Assembly (NCBI GenBank): GCA_025363275.1
Contig: JANYEE010000252.1
Span: 1 to 37,875, forward strand
Direction: 5' to 3'
DNA length: 37,875 nt
Source: Burkholderiales bacterium
GTDB lineage: Bacteria > Pseudomonadota > Gammaproteobacteria > Burkholderiales > Burkholderiaceae_C
Positions 8,813-15,607 of the stretch are shown here, in pieces. Both the position numbers and the translations under genes were made by a program. Below the pieces are notes generated by a model, which searched no databases, was not told where the DNA came from, and was given only the letters and a program-made list of their open reading frames with translations. Position 1 is the first letter of the stretch. Every line of letters starts with the position of its first letter.

Positions 8813-9289
8813 ATGCCCCTAATTCAACTGACTCCTGCCCAGCGCAAAGACCACCGATCTGACGCCCACCACCTGGACCCCGTGGTCATGGTCGGTGGCG
8901 ATGGCCTCACTGCCAACGTCAAAAAAGAAATTGACGCCGCCCTCAACGCCCACGGCCTGATCAAGGTCCGCGTTTTCTCTGACGACCGCGCTGCCCGAGA
9001 AGCCATGTTCCAGACGCTGTCTGACGAGCTCAGCGCCGCACCCATCCAGCACATCGGCAAGCTGCTGGTGCTCTGGCGCCCCAAGGTGGAAAAGGAAAAA
9101 ACGGTGGATGAAAGCCGTATGGCCGGCCCACGCGAATTCAAAGTCTTGAAGTACAGCAAGCGCGCTGGCCAGCGCCCCGAGGTAAAGACGCTGCGGGTAT
9201 TAGGCAACCAGCGGCTGACCGCCGGTGGCAACGTGAAACGCGCCAAGCCGAAGCCATTGGTAAGTTTGAAGAAACGCAGCCAGACCTGA
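8813..9289 (+). CDS. yhbY: YhbY-type CRS1-YhbY (CRM) RNA-binding protein
   Basis: YhbY-type proteins bind pre-50S ribosomal particles. This 158-residue protein has the CRM domain in the first half: LTPAQRKDHRSDAHHLDPVVMVG, then VKKEIDAALNAHGLIKVRVF and the GxxG-like GKLLVLWRP near residue 85. The second half is a basic tail (EKTVDESRMAGPREFKVLK and KRAKPKPLVSLKKRSQ), longer than the roughly 97-residue E. coli protein and common in Burkholderiales. The ATG at 8813 is chosen as the first codon of the conserved domain. No Shine-Dalgarno sequence is visible, so the mRNA could be nearly leaderless. It is divergent from rlmE, the standard neighbour. Confidence 0.88.
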   Translation: MPLIQLTPAQRKDHRSDAHHLDPVVMVGGDGLTANVKKEIDAALNAHGLIKVRVFSDDRAAREAMFQTLSDELSAAPIQHIGKLLVLWRPKVEKEKTVDESRMAGPREFKVLKYSKRAGQRPEVKTLRVLGNQRLTAGGNVKRAKPKPLVSLKKRSQT

Positions 9290-9319
9290 TCACTAACAGT
9301 TTGAACAGACACCGGTTAG

Positions 9320-9344
9320 AGCCCGCACATATGCGGGCTTTTTC
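9320..9344 (+). terminator. Intrinsic terminator of the yhbY-like gene
   Basis: An 8-bp stem AGCCCGCA/TGCGGGCT with a 4-base loop is followed by TTTTTC. It starts 31 bases after the stop codon. Confidence 0.88.
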
Positions 9345-9829
9345 TTTGGTGGACTGCCTGAGACGTTAGCCGGGAGAACGTTGAAGCGGTGGATTCAAGT
9401 AATAAGTGCGCGGTTTTAGAAACGCATAGGGCGAGGTGTTAATTGGATGAACTTTTCCGATAGTCCAGTGCCCAAACGAAGCACCATGATCGTTGGCAAC
9501 GATGATGGAGTTCCAAACAGGTCCGTGATTTGCATGCGAACGGGTAACTTGCTGAGGACCTACCGATGAAACAGCAGACCCTTGCTGTGGCAGCCGGTCT
9601 GCTGCTCGTGAACTACTGCAAGCCCAGGCGGAATAACGAGTTTTGAAGACCGTTGTTGATAGCGATCTGATCGTAAACGTGCACTAGGGTCCCACTTGTC
9701 AAATATCCAACAGTGGCGGGTACCGGGGCAGACACCCAAGTGACAAACACCAACCCGAACGCACCAGGAACTTGTCACAATGTCTTGGAAGCACCAAACT
9801 GTGTGTCTTCTCAGATTCACCAGAAGGTT
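9345..9829. other. Gene-poor spacer with an IS5-type remnant
   Basis: About 485 bases separate the yhbY terminator from the Crp/Fnr start. They contain a 26-codon transposase-like fragment (9566-9646) and a 15-base palindrome ATCGTTGGCAACGAT at 9489-9503. The 8-mer ACTTGTCA occurs twice in direct orientation (near 9693 and 9772) in front of the regulator gene. Nothing else looks coding. Confidence 0.55.
9566..9646 (+). pseudogene. Vestigial N-terminus of an IS5-family transposase
   Basis: A 26-codon ORF reads MKQQTLAVAA… and later YCKPRRNNEF before a stop. Many IS5-family transposases begin MKQQTLA(M/V)AAD… and have YRKPTRRDEF a few residues on. The two matching blocks in the right order suggest a decayed insertion; the rest of the transposase is absent. 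No terminal inverted repeats were found, so the element boundaries are unknown. Confidence 0.5.
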
Positions 9830-10549
9830 ATGGACGAACCCATTCTCACCGTTGACGAACGCAATGCCATCAATGCTGGCCGTTGGTTCTCATCGCTATC
9901 GCCCTCCCTCAAGCACGACATTTTGCGCTGCGCTTACGTGAAGCGGCACAAGGATGGCGACCTGATTGCCGCCCGGGGTGAGCCGCCCGAAGACTGGATC
10001 GCGTGCGCCAAGGGCGCCGTGCGGGTTAGCTCCACCTCCATCTCCGGCAAACAGATCACACTCACGTATGTTGAGCCCGGCATCTGGTTTGGTGACGTGT
10101 CCATTTTTGATGGGGACCGCCGCACCCACGATGCCTACGCCCATGGCGACAGCACGATCCTATGCGTGGCCAAAGCCGATTTCAAGAAAATCCTGGCCAC
10201 CCACGTGGAGCTGTACGAAGCTCTGCTGCGCCTGCACGCCAGGCGCATTCGGCAGCTCTATGGCTTGGTCGAGGATCTGAACACCCTGCCCCTGCGAGCC
10301 AGGCTGGCGAAGCAACTTTTGCATCTGGTGCGCAGCTATGGCGTGCCGTCTTTGAGCGACGCCAACGAAGTTCGCATTGGCTTGCACTTGGCGCAAGAAG
10401 AGTTGGCCCAGCTATTGGGTGCATCCCGCCAACGCGTGAACCAGGAGCTCAAGTCCATGGAGCGCGATAACGCCATCCGCATTGAGCCGGGCGGTTTGGT
10501 CATTCGTGACCGCCATTCCCTGATGCAGATCATCGACTCCGACCATTGA
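9830..10549 (+). CDS. Crp/Fnr family transcriptional regulator
   Basis: This 239-residue protein has the family architecture. An N-terminal cyclic-nucleotide-binding-type beta-roll (about residues 20-135, KRHKDGDLIAARGEPPEDW… and YVEPGIWFGDVSIFDGDRRTH) leads into a long dimerisation helix. A C-terminal winged helix follows, with recognition region LAQEELAQLLGASRQRVNQELKSMERDNAI (about 188-217). There is no N-terminal cysteine cluster, so it is not an Fnr-type Fe-S sensor. The ligand is unknown, and the phosphate-binding arginine of Crp is not convincingly present. The ATG at 9830 is chosen because it starts the family-like sequence; the frame is open back to a GTG at 9713. It sits 34 bases upstream of a kinase/dehydrogenase gene pair that it may control. 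Confidence 0.85.
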   Translation: MDEPILTVDERNAINAGRWFSSLSPSLKHDILRCAYVKRHKDGDLIAARGEPPEDWIACAKGAVRVSSTSISGKQITLTYVEPGIWFGDVSIFDGDRRTHDAYAHGDSTILCVAKADFKKILATHVELYEALLRLHARRIRQLYGLVEDLNTLPLRARLAKQLLHLVRSYGVPSLSDANEVRIGLHLAQEELAQLLGASRQRVNQELKSMERDNAIRIEPGGLVIRDRHSLMQIIDSDH

Positions 10550-10583
10550 CCCGTACAACCCAACTACCAGCACCTGGGCACCC

Positions 10584-11669
10584 ATGAGCGAATTTGAACA
10601 CTTTATTGGCACCCGCGAAGTGTCAGATCAACACGCCTTCGACATTCCCGCGTTGACGCGTTGGCTCGAGGGCAACTTGCCCGGCTTCGTAGGACCACTT
10701 ACCGCAGAGATGTTCAAGGGTGGGCAGTCCAACCCAACCTACAAACTGATCACGCCCGCACGCCAGTATGTGATGCGCACCAAGCCCGGCCCGGTGGCCA
10801 AACTGCTGCCCTCTGCCCACGCGGTAGAGCGCGAATTTACGGTCATGCGCGGTTTGCACGATACGCCGGTGCCCGTGCCCGCAATGTATTGCCTGTGCGA
10901 AGACGAGTCCATCATCGGGCGCGCCTTTTACGTGATGGAGTGCATGCAAGGGCGTGTGCTGTGGGACCAGTCTCTGCCGGGCATGACGCCACCCCAGCGC
11001 GGCGCGATTTACGACGAGATGAATCGTGTCATTTCCGAATTACATAAAGTCAAATTTGCCGACCAAGGCCTGAAAGACTACGGCAAACCTGGCAACTACT
11101 TTGAGCGCCAAATTGGCCGCTGGAGCAAGCAATACGTCGCATCCATCACCCAGCCCATACCGGAAATGGACCAATTGATGGACTGGCTGCCCAAGAATAT
11201 CCCGGCCATGGCGCGCAATGATTCCATGGTGTCGGTCGTGCACGGCGACTTTCGCCTGGACAACCTGATGTTTGACGCCGAAGCGCCCCAAGTGATTGCG
11301 GTGCTGGACTGGGAACTGTCCACGCTAGGCCACCCCTTGGCCGATTTCAGCTACCACTGCATGGCTTGGCACATTCCGCCCGGCTCATTCCGCGGTATTG
11401 CAGGCCTCGACTTTGCAGCCCTGGGCATTCCCTCTGAGGCGGAATACATTCGCAAATACTGCGAACGCACCGGCCTGGCCACACCCGAGCAGTTGGCGCA
11501 GGACTGGAACTTCTACATGGCCTACAACCTGTTCCGCATCGCCGCAATTTTGCAGGGCATTGCCAAACGCGTAGAGGCTGGGACCGCCTCCAGCGCGCAA
11601 GCCGTCAGCTCAGCGGCGGGCGCCAAGCCGCTGGCCAAGATGGCCTGGAATTTCGCTAACCGCGGCTAA
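10584..11669 (+). CDS. APH-family phosphotransferase (ACAD10/11-type kinase partner)
   Basis: This 361-residue protein belongs to the aminoglycoside phosphotransferase/choline kinase superfamily. The N-terminal ATP-binding lobe has [10 protein letters not shown] (about residues 46-55) and YVMRTKPGP with the catalytic-lobe lysine. The C-terminal lobe has the Brenner motif [13 protein letters not shown] (about 217-229) and the metal-binding aspartate in [18 protein letters not shown]. Such kinases next to or fused to an acyl-CoA dehydrogenase are known from ACAD10/ACAD11, which handle 4-hydroxy fatty acids by phosphorylation then dehydration. The gene immediately downstream (38 bases) is that dehydrogenase type. 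I therefore infer a hydroxyacyl-CoA kinase; antibiotic resistance is unlikely. Confidence 0.85.
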   Translation: MSEFEHFIGTREVSDQHAFDIPALTRWLEGNLPGFVGPLTAEMFKGGQSNPTYKLITPARQYVMRTKPGPVAKLLPSAHAVEREFTVMRGLHDTPVPVPAMYCLCEDESIIGRAFYVMECMQGRVLWDQSLPGMTPPQRGAIYDEMNRVISELHKVKFADQGLKDYGKPGNYFERQIGRWSKQYVASITQPIPEMDQLMDWLPKNIPAMARNDSMVSVVHGDFRLDNLMFDAEAPQVIAVLDWELSTLGHPLADFSYHCMAWHIPPGSFRGIAGLDFAALGIPSEAEYIRKYCERTGLATPEQLAQDWNFYMAYNLFRIAAILQGIAKRVEAGTASSAQAVSSAAGAKPLAKMAWNFANRG

Positions 11670-11707
11670 GCCGCTCCAACCCATTTCCCCACCTTTTAGG
11701 ATTCACT

Positions 11708-12982
11708 GTGGATTTCGACTACTCCCCCAAAACCAAAGCGCTTCAGGCCAAGTTGCAGACCTTCATGGACGCGCACATCTACCCGTCTGAGGCGGCTTAC
11801 CACGCGGAAATTGTGGCCAACACAGCCGCCGGCAAGCGCTGGACGCCCTTGCAAACCATTGAGAACCTGAAACCCAAGGCGCAGGCCGAAGGTTTGTGGA
11901 ATTTATTCTTGCCAGTGGACAGTGCCGAGGCTTCCGGCTACCACGGTGCCGGGCTGACCAACCAGGAATATGCACCGCTGGCCGAGATCATGGGCCGCGT
12001 GATGTGGTCCAGCGAGGTGTTCAACTGCTCGGCCCCGGACACCGGCAACATGGAAACTATTGCGCGCTACGGTTCGGCCGACAACAAGGCGCGCTGGCTT
12101 AAGCCCTTGCTAGAAGGCAAAATCCGCTCAGCCTTTGCGATGACAGAACCCGATGTGGCCTCTAGCGACGCCACCAACATTGCCACGCGCATTGAACGCC
12201 AAGGCGACGAATACGTCATCAATGGCCGCAAGTGGTGGATCTCAGGCGCCGGCGACCCACGCTGTTCGGTCTACATCACTATGGGTAAGACGGACCCCGA
12301 GGCGCCTCGCCACTCGCAGCAAAGCATGGTGCTGGTGCCCGCCGATACCAGGGGCGTCACTGTCATCCGCCCCCTCACTGTATTCGGGTACGACGACGCG
12401 CCGCATGGCCACATGGAAATGCTGTTTGAAAACGTACGTGTGCCTATCGACAACATCCTGCTCGGCGAAGGTCGCGGCTTTGAAATTGCCCAAGGCCGCC
12501 TGGGCCCTGGTCGTATCCACCACTGCATGCGCCTGATCGGCCTGGCCGAGCGTGCACTGGAGCTGATGTGCAAGCGCGCCTCCAGCCGTGTGGCATTTGG
12601 CAAACCCATTGCCGCACAAACTGTCACGCAAGAACGTATTGCCGAAGCTCGCTGCAAAATCGACATGGCACGCCTGCTTACGCTCAAGGCTGCCTGGATG
12701 ATGGATATGGGCGGCAACAAGTTTGCCAAGAACGAAATCGCCATGATCAAGGTTGTGGCTCCCAGCATGGCCTGCCAGGTCATCGACTGGGCCATGCAAG
12801 TGCATGGCGGCGGCGGTATGTCTGACGACTTCCCGCTGGCCTACAGCTACACCAGCGCGCGCACACTGCGGTTTGCCGATGGCCCGGATGAAGTACACCG
12901 CAACGCCATTGCCAAACTGGAGCTAGGCAAGTACGCGGTGGACGCCAAGCCCGTAGAAATGCCGATTACCCGCGGCTGCTAG
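11708..12982 (+). CDS. Acyl-CoA dehydrogenase (ACAD10/11-like)
   Basis: This 424-residue flavoenzyme oxidises or eliminates at C2-C3 of an acyl-CoA. It has the acyl-CoA dehydrogenase N-terminal helical domain, the flavin-binding [17 protein letters not shown] (about residues 145-161) and [11 protein letters not shown]. The C-terminal helical domain starts at [24 protein letters not shown] and ends VHGGGGMSD…[19 protein letters not shown]. The ADGPDEVH block, where medium-chain enzymes carry YEGT with the base Glu, is characteristic of the ACAD10/11 branch. The start is GTG at 11708 with AGGA about 7 bases upstream. With the upstream kinase it suggests catabolism of hydroxylated fatty acids. 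Confidence 0.9.
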   Translation: MDFDYSPKTKALQAKLQTFMDAHIYPSEAAYHAEIVANTAAGKRWTPLQTIENLKPKAQAEGLWNLFLPVDSAEASGYHGAGLTNQEYAPLAEIMGRVMWSSEVFNCSAPDTGNMETIARYGSADNKARWLKPLLEGKIRSAFAMTEPDVASSDATNIATRIERQGDEYVINGRKWWISGAGDPRCSVYITMGKTDPEAPRHSQQSMVLVPADTRGVTVIRPLTVFGYDDAPHGHMEMLFENVRVPIDNILLGEGRGFEIAQGRLGPGRIHHCMRLIGLAERALELMCKRASSRVAFGKPIAAQTVTQERIAEARCKIDMARLLTLKAAWMMDMGGNKFAKNEIAMIKVVAPSMACQVIDWAMQVHGGGGMSDDFPLAYSYTSARTLRFADGPDEVHRNAIAKLELGKYAVDAKPVEMPITRGC

Positions 12983-12992
12983 ATCGCCAGCC

Positions 12993-13023
12993 AAAAAAAA
13001 GGCGCTACATTTTTTGTAGCGCC
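12993..13023 (-). terminator. Terminator of the HD-GYP gene
   Basis: A perfect 9-bp stem GGCGCTACA/TGTAGCGCC with a 5-base loop is followed on the minus strand by eight T residues. It lies about 20 bases after the HD-GYP stop. The plus-strand acyl-CoA dehydrogenase ends just before it and may use the same hairpin, though there is no T-run on that side. Confidence 0.85.
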
Positions 13024-13050
13024 TCATGCATACTCCACTAGGGCTAGGAC
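13004..13050 (+). repeat. GCTAY repeat copy H (also a terminator)
   Basis: The copy starts GCTACATTTTTTGTAGC, matching copy A (GCTACGTTTTTTATAGC) position for position, and ends in CTAGGGCTAGGAC. The CTA in this 3' end is the stop codon (TAG on the minus strand) of the HD-GYP gene, and the stem is its terminator. Confidence 0.55.
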
Positions 13051-14270
13051 GGTATTGACCACAATTCATTGAGGTCAGCGAACTTCCACTTGGCTGGATC
13101 TTCGCGGCTCACGATCTTTTCATTGGTGCTGGGTAGCGACAAGTCGATGATCGCCGGCATGATCCGCATATTCGATTTAGTAGAGAAGAAAACTTTGACC
13201 ACCGGCATAGTCAGTGACTTGCCTGTCTGATCGATCACCACGCCCAAGCGGCCAGAAGTCAGGCGGACCAAAGAACCAATCGGGTAAATACCCAAGCTCT
13301 TCACAAAAGCTTGGAAAATTTTGCCGTCGAAATGGCCGTTGGACCATTCGGCCATCTTGCGCAATGACTCTGCCGGGTCCCAACCCACTTTGTAGGGGCG
13401 GTTGGAGGTGATAGCGTCATATACGTCGCAAACCGCGCCCATCTTGGCAAAGACGCTGATTTCAGGATCACTCAACCCGTTGGGGTAGCCAGAGCCATCG
13501 GTTTTTTCGTGGTGATGCAAGCACACGTCCAGCACGACATCGCCGACAGACTGGCTCGTCAGCAACAAGCGGTGGCCCTCTATCGGGTGCGTCTTGATGA
13601 TGGAAAACTCGGCTGCAGTGAGTTTGCCCGGTTTGTTTAACACCTCCGTAGGCATCATCGCCTTACCCAAGTCGTGCATCAAGCCAGCCAAGCCTGCCAA
13701 ACGGGTTTGTTCGGTATCGTGGCCCAATTGCTTGGACAGTGCCACCATCATGGCGCACACCGCCACTGAATGCATGTATGTGTAATCGTCCACCGTTTTC
13801 AAGCGCGCCAGACTGATCAAGGCGCCAGGGTTGCGGGTCACCGAGTCGGTAATTTCCTCCACCATCCTCTGCGCCCCGCCCACGTCCACGGCCTTACCCA
13901 TGCGAGCCTCTTGGAACATAGAAATAACGGCTTGCTTGGATTGGTGGCAAATCTTGGCCGCGCGTTCTAGCTCCGCCGCCGTCGATATCGGTGAAGTGAC
14001 CCGCTGAACCTGCGCTGCCTGCTGCATCTCCTCTTCAACTTGCGCATCCGATTCCGCTTCCGTTACCGCGACTTCACCGTCAGAAATATCAACGCCCTTG
14101 GAGTTGTCGATCCAAACCTCTTTGATACTGCTGGCCAGGATGGTCTTGATATCTTTAGGGTCGGTGAGAACAAAACCCGTTCGCCAAAACGGATGCTCCA
14201 TCCAGGAGCCGCAAAACTCCTTGAGGTGCATACCCACTACCAGCTGATCAACCTTGATTTTCTTCAGCAT
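13044..14270 (-). CDS. HD-GYP domain c-di-GMP phosphodiesterase
   Basis: This 408-residue protein has an N-terminal DUF3391-type domain (MLKKIKVDQLVVGMHLKEFCGSW…, about residues 1-130) followed by an HD-GYP domain. The HD pair is H199-D200 in GLMHDLGKAMMP, and HHHEKTDGSGYPNGL gives the HHExxDGxGYP signature. HD-GYP enzymes hydrolyse c-di-GMP to pGpG or GMP at a di- or tri-iron centre. There are no membrane helices, so it is cytoplasmic. It begins 29 bases after the conserved hypothetical gene at 14300 and is likely cotranscribed with it. Confidence 0.92.
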   Translation of the reverse strand: MLKKIKVDQLVVGMHLKEFCGSWMEHPFWRTGFVLTDPKDIKTILASSIKEVWIDNSKGVDISDGEVAVTEAESDAQVEEEMQQAAQVQRVTSPISTAAELERAAKICHQSKQAVISMFQEARMGKAVDVGGAQRMVEEITDSVTRNPGALISLARLKTVDDYTYMHSVAVCAMMVALSKQLGHDTEQTRLAGLAGLMHDLGKAMMPTEVLNKPGKLTAAEFSIIKTHPIEGHRLLLTSQSVGDVVLDVCLHHHEKTDGSGYPNGLSDPEISVFAKMGAVCDVYDAITSNRPYKVGWDPAESLRKMAEWSNGHFDGKIFQAFVKSLGIYPIGSLVRLTSGRLGVVIDQTGKSLTMPVVKVFFSTKSNMRIMPAIIDLSLPSTNEKIVSREDPAKWKFADLNELWSIPS

Positions 14271-14299
14271 GTGCGGGCCCGGTACTTAGCGCAGTCAAA

Positions 14300-14926
14300 T
14301 CAATGCAAGTGACGTGGCTTTCTGCCGCCGCCATGGCCACCGTGACCTCCGCCAGCTCCGCTTGGCGGTTTGCCCAGAGCCAAAGAGCTCACCAAAGTAT
14401 CAAAGCGCTGTGCAAAGAGCTTATCGACTTCTTCCACTACACCACCTAATTCAGCGCCATCGAAGTGCCGTTCCATTAGGCCCATCAGATCCTGCACCAG
14501 CAAATCGCGTTGTACTTGCATGATTGCGGCTGGATTGGGTCCCACAAAGAGCACAAGGAAATCGTCACGAGACTCAGCACCCGACTGCTCATCGTCTTCG
14601 TCGAATTCGGTATCGTAAAAAGTGACCTCAATCGCCGACCCGGACGCTGCGAGTTCATTGATATTCATGCAGGCTTCATCCATGGTCTGCTTGAAGTCCA
14701 TGTCGCCCGGCACGGTCCAACACACCTGCAAAAGATGTTCTTTGTCGTTGAACTGGATACCCGGCTCTTCTTCATAGCTGCTGCTGGCACCGGCAGTCAG
14801 TGACCGTGCACCGGCATATTTCCAAAGGGGCTTGAGTGCCTCCTGCAACTGCTCAAACTGTACGTCTGTCCGCAACGGGACCTGGCCGTGAACATGAATT
14901 TCAAAGGGGGTGGTGTAGCGTGGCAT
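14300..14926 (-). CDS. Conserved hypothetical protein (possibly DUF6806)
   Basis: This 208-residue acidic protein has no signal peptide or membrane helix. I do not recognise a function; the sequence recalls a Burkholderiales-restricted family that I believe is called DUF6806, which I could not check. Visible features are the start MPRYTTPFEIHVHGQVPL, an acidic patch FYDTEFDEDDEQSGAESRDD (about residues 103-122), and a C-terminal Gly/His tail (GGGHGGHGGG then KPRHLH) that could bind metal. It is first of two genes with the HD-GYP phosphodiesterase. Confidence 0.75.
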   Translation of the reverse strand: MPRYTTPFEIHVHGQVPLRTDVQFEQLQEALKPLWKYAGARSLTAGASSSYEEEPGIQFNDKEHLLQVCWTVPGDMDFKQTMDEACMNINELAASGSAIEVTFYDTEFDEDDEQSGAESRDDFLVLFVGPNPAAIMQVQRDLLVQDLMGLMERHFDGAELGGVVEEVDKLFAQRFDTLVSSLALGKPPSGAGGGHGGHGGGRKPRHLH

Positions 14927-15180
14927 ATATTCAATCTTTGAAAGCTTTCATCGCCCCAGTCATGTCGGCCAATTGACCAACGTAAGGGCTCAATGTCAAT
15001 TAATGAAAACCATATTGCGTTGAATGTGTTCCGTCGGTTGGAAGCCAAGAAAACAAAAATACTCGAGCCATTGTAAGCACGGAACTTCCCGCCCACCAGC
15101 ACAAAAAATGGCCACAAGTTACAGACCCACTGCGGTGATTGCCCCGGGGTAGGGCGGGGTCTGGTAACATCGGCGAACCG

Positions 15181-15267
15181 GCGCGGGTGGCGGAATTGGT
15201 AGACGCCCAAGACTTAAAATCTTGTATCCGTAAGGGTGTACGGGTTCGATTCCCGTCCCGCGCACCA
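15181..15267 (+). tRNA. tRNA-Leu(UAA)
   Basis: An 87-base cloverleaf including an encoded CCA. Acceptor arm GCGCGGG/CCCGCGC with discriminator A, D-arm GGCGGAATTGGTAGACGC, anticodon stem CAAGA/TCTTG with loop CTTAAAA giving anticodon TAA at 15215-15217, a long class-II variable arm, and GGTTCGATTCC in the T arm. Confidence 0.97.
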
Positions 15268-15305
15268 AAAAAAAAGCCTTCACAAAATGTGAAGGCTTTT
15301 TTACT
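15268..15305. terminator. Bidirectional terminator between tRNA-Leu and tRNA-Cys
   Basis: A stem AAAGCCTTCACA/TGTGAAGGCTTT with a 3-base loop is flanked by an A-run on the left and a T-run on the right. It ends the plus-strand tRNA-Leu transcript and the minus-strand tRNA-Cys transcript. Confidence 0.9.
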
Positions 15306-15314
15306 TGGGGTGTT

Positions 15315-15388
15315 TGGAGGCGCGATCCAGAGTCGAACTGGACTAACCGGATTTGCAATCCGGGGCATAACCGCTTTGCTATCGCGCC
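15315..15388 (-). tRNA. tRNA-Cys(GCA)
   Basis: A 74-base cloverleaf on the minus strand with encoded CCA. Acceptor arm GGCGCGA/TCGCGCC, discriminator T (typical of tRNA-Cys), anticodon stem CCGGA/TCCGG with loop TTGCAAA giving anticodon GCA. Confidence 0.97.
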
Positions 15389-15423
15389 AATATGAAAACC
15401 GAAAAACCAAGCTTCAACTAAAG

Positions 15424-15452
15424 AAAAAGGGAAGCAATTTGCTTCCCTTTTT
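15424..15452 (-). terminator. Terminator between tRNA-Gly and tRNA-Cys
   Basis: A stem GGGAAGC/GCTTCCC with a 5-base loop is flanked by T-runs in both orientations. It lies after the tRNA-Gly 3' end on the minus strand, so tRNA-Cys needs readthrough or its own promoter; no convincing one was found. Confidence 0.75.
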
Positions 15453-15458
15453 AAAGTT

Positions 15459-15534
15459 TGGAGCGGGAAAAGAGGCTCGAACTCTCGACCTATACCTTGG
15501 CAAGGTATCGCTCTACCAACTGAGCTATTCCCGC
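15459..15534 (-). tRNA. tRNA-Gly(GCC)
   Basis: A 76-base cloverleaf on the minus strand with encoded CCA. Acceptor arm GCGGGAA/TTCCCGC, D-arm TAGCTCAGTTGGTAGAGC, anticodon stem ATACC/GGTAT with loop TTGCCAA giving anticodon GCC, T-arm with GTTCGAG. Confidence 0.97.
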
Positions 15535-15548
15535 GATGTCAGCCCTGA

Positions 15549-15576
15549 ATTATAGCGTTATTTATTGCCTAAACAA
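15549..15576 (-). promoter_or_regulatory. Promoter of tRNA-Gly
   Basis: On the minus strand a perfect TATAAT -10 (15549-15554) is preceded 16 bases upstream by TTGTTT (15571-15576). The predicted start lies about 8 bases before the tRNA-Gly 5' end. Confidence 0.7.
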
Positions 15577-15607
15577 AGTGCGACCAAATATTTTGTAATT
15601 ACTTGGC

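Noticed and set aside
9713-9829. N-terminal extension of the Crp/Fnr protein from GTG 9713
   Set aside because: The extra 39 residues do not resemble the family and no ribosome site precedes the GTG, so the ATG at 9830 is preferred.
15181-15534. tRNA cluster as an integration site of a genomic island
   Set aside because: The neighbours are conserved housekeeping genes, and no integrase or duplicated tRNA 3' end was seen.
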